Source: an uncultured Saprospiraceae bacterium (GTDB lineage: Bacteria; Bacteroidota; Bacteroidia; Chitinophagales; Saprospiraceae). Taken from it: a stretch of DNA of 64,000 nt. The DNA lies in contig CALFUU010000057.1 of NCBI GenBank assembly GCA_937929835.1, positions 1 to 64,000 of the forward strand, written 5' to 3'. Within the stretch, counting starts at the first letter, position 1, and each line of letters starts with the position of its first letter. The notes beneath the pieces are model-generated. The model searched no databases. It had not been told where the DNA came from and worked only from the letters and a program-made list of their open reading frames with translations. Positions 60,036 through 64,000 of the stretch are shown here, piece by piece. The position numbers and the translations under genes are program-made.

Positions 60036-61787
60036 TTATTCTAACAGTTTCCCACTCCAATCAGAAATTTCAGATGTATCAGAAATCACTTTTTTTAATT
60101 CATCACTCATTGGTATCACTTCTTCTTTGCTGATAACTGCCTCTTGATTAGCATCCCAGGTTGCAGTAAAGTTGTTGAGATAATCCTTGTCATTAGTATC
60201 TTGATAGTCTTTTCTCTGATGAGCCCCTCTACTCTCTTTTCTCTCTATTGCAGATAAGATGGTCACTTCTGCCGAGGCAATAGAGCCTTCTAAATCAAAA
60301 GCGAGCATTAAATCTTGAAATCCTTCAGAATCGGGTCTTACATCTAGTTTGCTGAGTGATTCTTTTATTGATTTTATCTGCTGCACACCTTCTTTTAGCA
60401 AGGTTTCATTTCGCATGACACCACAGTTTTTCCACATAATATTTCTGAGTTCTCGTTGCAAGGGTCTTGCGACTAAGTCTCCAGTTTTTAGGAAAGAGTT
60501 GATTTTGTCGTGTGCTTTATTGATGCAATCATTAGACCTTATTTGATTGGTCAAGTTTATCGAATGATTAGCTGCAGCATGGCCTGCACGTTTTCCAAAA
60601 ATGAGTATCTCCGCTAGAGAATTTCCACCTAATCTATTTGCACCATGTAGACCTCCAGCGACTTCACCAGCCGCATAGAGTCCTTCTATCCCCGTGCTGT
60701 GTTCATCTGGACTCACTTTGACCCCGCCCATAGAGTAATGAGCTGTCGGTGCTACCTCCATTGGTTTTTTCGAGATATCTATCATAAGCAGGTCTAGAAA
60801 TTGTCGATACATTCGGGGCAATTTCTCAATGATATGATTTTTGTCACGATGGGAGATATCTAGATAAACGCCACCATTTTCGGTCGCTCGACCCTCCATT
60901 ATTTCTGTATAATTAGCCATAGCGATTATATCTCTTGTCGACAGCTCCATTCGTTCTGAATCATACTTTTCCATAAATCTCTCACCCTTGCCGTTGATGA
61001 GTTTTCCGCCCTCACCTCTCACTGCTTCGGTCACTAGCGTACCGGCTATGCTTTCTGGGATAACCATTCCAGTAGGATGAAACTGCACCATCTCCATATC
61101 TGTCAGCGTACATCCAGCTTTTAGAGCTAAATAGAACCCGTCACCTGTATTTTCATTTCTTCTAGAAGAACTCTTTCTCCAAATCCTTGTATGGCCTCCC
61201 GCTGCAAGGATTACGGAGTCCGCCATAAACACTGTCCTCTGACCGTCCTTGATATTAAAAGTCATAGCACCAAAACAAGTATTGTCCTTGACCAATAATT
61301 CCGTCACATACTGAGAATCCAAAATGGGTATTTTGAGTTCTTTTGCCTTCTTCAATAGTGTGAAAAGGATTGATCGACCTGTGTAATCACCAGAATAACA
61401 TGTCCTCCTGTAAGTATGTGCGCCAAAATATCTTTGGTCAAGCTGTCCATTTTCTAAGGTTGCAAAATTAGCACCCCAGTCGTGTATCTCTTGGACTAGT
61501 TCTGGTGCATCTTTGACCATTAACTCTACTGTCCGCGGTTCTGCAATATGATAACCTTCTATCATCGTATCCGCAAAGTGTTGCTGCCAAGAATCTTGGC
61601 TATCTACATTAGCTAAGGCAGCATTAATCCCACCTGCGGCAAGTACAGTATGCACATCTTCTTTTGCTCGTTTCCCGATTACCGTAACCTCTACTCCTGA
61701 CATTTTCGCTTCTATTGCTGCTCGAAGACCTGCGCCTCCACTGCCGATGACCAGGACATTTGACAGTTGTGTATTATGTTTATTCAT
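60036..61787 (-). CDS. Succinate dehydrogenase/fumarate reductase-type flavoprotein subunit, standing alone
   Basis: 583 residues from an ATG. It oxidises succinate or reduces fumarate using FAD. Visible: the FAD-binding VLVIGSGGAGLRAA (11-24); H46 in HTVLAAGG, the position of the covalently bound flavin in SdhA/FrdA (NadB lacks this His); the RRTCYSGDYTGRS segment; QFHPTG near 237; the catalytic loop VRGEGGKLINGKGERF near 256; AHYSMGG near 350; ANRLGGNSL near 382; and the C-terminal ESRGAHQRKDY. It is shorter than the roughly 640-670 residue SdhA usual in Bacteroidota. No iron-sulfur or membrane-anchor subunit gene lies on either side in the window. It may pair with subunits encoded elsewhere or act as a soluble reductase. 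Aspartate oxidase is less likely given the His and the TGRS segment. Confidence 0.85.
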   Translation of the reverse strand: MNKHNTQLSNVLVIGSGGAGLRAAIEAKMSGVEVTVIGKRAKEDVHTVLAAGGINAALANVDSQDSWQQHFADTMIEGYHIAEPRTVELMVKDAPELVQEIHDWGANFATLENGQLDQRYFGAHTYRRTCYSGDYTGRSILFTLLKKAKELKIPILDSQYVTELLVKDNTCFGAMTFNIKDGQRTVFMADSVILAAGGHTRIWRKSSSRRNENTGDGFYLALKAGCTLTDMEMVQFHPTGMVIPESIAGTLVTEAVRGEGGKLINGKGERFMEKYDSERMELSTRDIIAMANYTEIMEGRATENGGVYLDISHRDKNHIIEKLPRMYRQFLDLLMIDISKKPMEVAPTAHYSMGGVKVSPDEHSTGIEGLYAAGEVAGGLHGANRLGGNSLAEILIFGKRAGHAAANHSINLTNQIRSNDCINKAHDKINSFLKTGDLVARPLQRELRNIMWKNCGVMRNETLLKEGVQQIKSIKESLSKLDVRPDSEGFQDLMLAFDLEGSIASAEVTILSAIERKESRGAHQRKDYQDTNDKDYLNNFTATWDANQEAVISKEEVIPMSDELKKVISDTSEISDWSGKLLE

Positions 61788-61876
61788 TTCTTATTTTTTG
61801 TTGTTTGTAAGGCCGTTGTTAATATAAGTCTGGAGTTTCTATTTTGTTCTAAGTTTTCGATACAATCTTAAGGCTA

Positions 61877-62033
61877 GATAATAGTGCAGTGATAACAGAT
61901 TACAGCGCACAGAGAATGGAGACCGCAGAAAATCCTATAATCCCTTCATCCTATAAATCAGATCGAGTTCTTTTGATAATAGTGCAGAGATTACAGAGCA
62001 GAGCTAATAGAGTGGCAGAAAATTCTATAACCC
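61877..62033. repeat. Imperfect direct repeat in an intergenic region
   Basis: Two copies (61877-61944, 68 bp; 61975-62033, 59 bp) share GATAATAGTGCAG at the start, GATTACAG in the middle and GCAGAAAAT-CTATAA near the end, with a net 9-base length difference. Their spacing is 98 bp. They contain no open frame. Confidence 0.6.
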
Positions 62034-62049
62034 GCATCCACAATAAGTG

Positions 62050-62079
62050 AAAAGCCTCCTATTTCACACAGGAGGCTTT
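62050..62079 (-). terminator. Probable terminator of the LVIVD-like secreted protein gene
   Basis: Perfect 10-bp stem AAAGCCTCCT / AGGAGGCTTT with a nine-base loop, 29 bp after the stop codon at 62108. On the minus strand only a short T tract follows, so it may work in either direction or with limited efficiency. Confidence 0.75.
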
Positions 62080-62107
62080 CATTACTTTCCTATCGTTAGA
62101 CTACGTT

Positions 62108-64000
62108 CTAGTCTTTGACAAATTTTCTAGTGTATACGACCCCACTCTTTGCTTGAGCACTGAGTAAGTACAGTCCTCCCTTTAGACCAGACACGTCAAC
62201 CTTCTGCTCTGAGGCGTTATTGCTCTCGATGCGAGAGACAAGTTTTCCTTCTACATCTCTTATTTCGATAGAGACCCATTCTGCTCCTGTAGGACCACTT
62301 ATCGTCAGCTTATCAGACGTAGGGTTAGGTGCTAGAGCTAAGGCTGTAGCACTAACGTCCTCGGTCGACGAGGGCTGGCCTTCTTGTACTAGAAAAGCAT
62401 CTACATCAAACAGATCTAGTCCATTTGTCAACTCTAAGTCAAACTCAAAAAATACTTCTGATAAATCTGTGCCTTCGGGTACAGCATTGAAAACGTGCAA
62501 CTCATACCGTTGCCAGTTGAAATCTGTATCATCAATCTCTAGGGCAGCTATTCTTTCTCCACCTATGATAAAAGTCGGAATCAGCTTGGCACCACTCGTA
62601 AACAATCTTGCACTAAAACTAATCGCTGGAAACGAAAGCTCAGACAGATCCATCGCTGGCGTCCTGATGCCTTCATCACTCATCGGGTCAAAATTCTGAT
62701 AGAACTGAGTCCCCAAGTCTGTCTCTATATCATCATCGCCTAGGCGTTCCCAACTGGTATCTTCAGGCAGATCCCAACCTAGATCAAAATAAAAATCATC
62801 TTGGTAGCCGCGCTGTATCTCGATGACGACCTCATTATTCTGGACCAGTATCTGCTCTACTTTATGCAAATACCCCCAAGCCCCTATAGTGAACGTGTAG
62901 TCACCCACAAAGATGTTGGTACTAAATATTCCAGTATCATCCGTCACGAAATCAAAATCATAGCCTGGCCCATCTATTTCAACTTGGGCATCTGGAATCA
63001 TCTCCCCAGTCGCTGCATCACGAACAGATACCGTCATATTGAGAAGTTCCGCAGGAAACATTTCCACTTTTAATTCTGTCACCTCCCCCTCTACAAGATC
63101 AACACTCATCTGAACTTGACGGTAACCATTTCTTTCAAAAATAACCGCCTGCATACCTGCTTCTGAGTGCCCCGATCTAAACTCACCAATGGCATCTGTG
63201 GTTGTAAACACTTCAGTGATGGGTATCCTCACCTCCACATCCGACAAAGGTGCTCCGGTAATGCCATCCACCACACAACCTTCGAAGTAAGATGCACGTG
63301 GGTAGTTAGGTCTTAAGACATATAAACCCGACTGCCTATCAGAAGCTAGAATAAGTCCTGAGGGCAGGAAGGGATAAGCACCCCAACAACCTACAAACCC
63401 CTGAGACTCATTGGTGTTGGTATCATAGCGGCCGACAATCACGAGATTATCGGGCTTGTTGGCATCTACGACTATGACGCCATCCCCATACCACGAGGTC
63501 ACTAAGTAGCCGTCGTGGTAATGCGTATTATGCGGCACAACACCTCCACCCTCTCTTCTAGGACGGACACTCGACACTCTCTGGATGTCATTAAAGTCGG
63601 TTACATCATAAGCATCTACAAAGGCATTATTTCTTTCGTCAGTTGTAAAAATATGCGTGCCGTCTTCTGAGAGCCAAGCATTATGTGTGAATGCAAAAGA
63701 AGTCTCTGCACCGCCCAGTTGAATCGGCTGCATTTTATCCGTGATATCATAGACATTGAGCTCACCGATAAAAATTTCTGAAGCATAAAGGATATCGTCC
63801 TTAATATAAATATCGTGGGCATATTCTCCTGGCACGTAACCGACGACCTCTGGTTCTAGTGGATTGGCTGCCACATCAAGAAGGACTGGTGCACCATCTA
63901 ATACATTACAACCAGTCATACATAAGATGCCTTTCTCATCTACATAGAGATTGTGCGCATTGACGATCGTCAACTCTATGCTATCAAATTCAAAAGTCGG
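62108..64000 (-). CDS. Secreted LVIVD/choice-of-anchor-B-like protein with T9SS type A sorting domain (N-terminus off the right edge)
   Basis: 630 codons are visible; the frame runs open past the window edge, and the TTG at 63973 is unlikely to be the start because the domain is already under way. The first 230 visible residues resemble the LVIVD/choice-of-anchor-B beta-propeller, with NAHNLYVDEKGILCMTG, YAHDIYIKDDILYASE, FTHNAWLSEDG and PHNTHYHDGYLVTSWYGDG. Two carboxypeptidase-regulatory-like domains follow (about 235-310, starting VVDGITGAPLSDVEVRI; about 315-395, starting VSVRDAATGEMIPDAQV). Residues about 400-540 look like a jelly-roll. Residues about 550-630 are a type A T9SS sorting domain (LAPNPTSDKLTISGPTG, VEGKLVSRI, GLKGGLYLLSA, final TRKFVKD). 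Exported and surface-attached or released; substrate unknown. It is not part of the cohesin/dockerin-like family. Confidence 0.88.
   Translation of the reverse strand, partial: PTFEFDSIELTIVNAHNLYVDEKGILCMTGCNVLDGAPVLLDVAANPLEPEVVGYVPGEYAHDIYIKDDILYASEIFIGELNVYDITDKMQPIQLGGAETSFAFTHNAWLSEDGTHIFTTDERNNAFVDAYDVTDFNDIQRVSSVRPRREGGGVVPHNTHYHDGYLVTSWYGDGVIVVDANKPDNLVIVGRYDTNTNESQGFVGCWGAYPFLPSGLILASDRQSGLYVLRPNYPRASYFEGCVVDGITGAPLSDVEVRIPITEVFTTTDAIGEFRSGHSEAGMQAVIFERNGYRQVQMSVDLVEGEVTELKVEMFPAELLNMTVSVRDAATGEMIPDAQVEIDGPGYDFDFVTDDTGIFSTNIFVGDYTFTIGAWGYLHKVEQILVQNNEVVIEIQRGYQDDFYFDLGWDLPEDTSWERLGDDDIETDLGTQFYQNFDPMSDEGIRTPAMDLSELSFPAISFSARLFTSGAKLIPTFIIGGERIAALEIDDTDFNWQRYELHVFNAVPEGTDLSEVFFEFDLELTNGLDLFDVDAFLVQEGQPSSTEDVSATALALAPNPTSDKLTISGPTGAEWVSIEIRDVEGKLVSRIESNNASEQKVDVSGLKGGLYLLSAQAKSGVVYTRKFVKD

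Larger units (their letters stand above)
61788..62107. other. Intergenic region with an imperfect direct repeat and a terminator
   Basis: It holds the terminator of the gene ending at 62108 (62050-62079) and an imperfect direct repeat (61877-61944 and 61975-62033). No coding sequence or clear promoter for the flavoprotein gene was recognised. Confidence 0.6.

Noticed and set aside
60036-61787. L-aspartate oxidase (NadB)
   Set aside because: The HTVLAAGG segment with the flavin-linking His and the RTCYSGDYTGRS segment fit SdhA/FrdA better than NadB, and no nadA or nadC is nearby.

Overview
The window looks like a chromosomal segment of a member of the Bacteroidota, most likely a Saprospiria/Lewinella-type marine organism. 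The evidence is type IX secretion (T9SS) C-terminal sorting domains of both type A and type B, SprB-type repeats, giant DUF11/HYR proteins, and promoter boxes of the Bacteroidota type TAnnTTTG. All 16 genes I can support lie on the minus strand, so the natural reading order runs from high to low coordinates. I saw no tRNA, rRNA, CRISPR array, insertion sequence or phage gene.

Region by region, in transcription order. 62108-64000: C-terminal part of a secreted LVIVD/choice-of-anchor-B-like protein with a T9SS tail, running off the right edge. 60036-61787: a lone SdhA/FrdA-type flavoprotein. 58118-59806: a TPR protein and a LEM-3-like GIY-YIG nuclease-fold protein. 57453-57935: a Dps ferritin-like protein. 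55408-57201: an MsbA-type ABC exporter. 7315-55018: five consecutive very large T9SS cargo proteins of 1459, 1368, 1568, 5958 and about 5041 residues, which dominate the window. 4482-6983: an 833-residue protein with a type B sorting domain. 2652-4265: an apparent operon of two OmpH/Skp-like periplasmic chaperones and a small secreted protein. 1-2513: the N-terminal part of an FG-GAP/UnbV protein with MopE-like metal-binding repeats, running off the left edge.

The five large proteins are a tandem paralogous family. All end with the same module: a carboxypeptidase-regulatory/Cna-B-like domain, a dockerin-like pair of helices with one canonical calcium loop, a cohesin-like beta-sandwich, and a type A sorting domain. 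Four of them also share a core of roughly 1100-1200 residues containing Ig/HYR-like domains and a Gly-Ser-Thr linker at the same place. The two giants have inserted repeat arrays upstream of the shared part: 16 DUF7507-like repeats in one, and 19 SprB repeats plus 12 DUF11 repeats in the other. These arrays have higher-order structure, including a four-domain super-repeat of exactly 1599 bp in three consecutive copies.

The most notable signal is regulatory. An AT-rich palindrome, ACATATTA-N10-TAATATGT or a close variant, lies next to a TAnnTTTG-like box in front of each of the five transcription units of the surface-protein cluster, including the type B protein. I found it in no other gap of the window. 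I read the locus as a co-regulated set of cell-surface adhesins with a possible built-in cohesin/dockerin contact system. That function is inference; the palindromes, repeat periods and shared modules are visible in the sequence.
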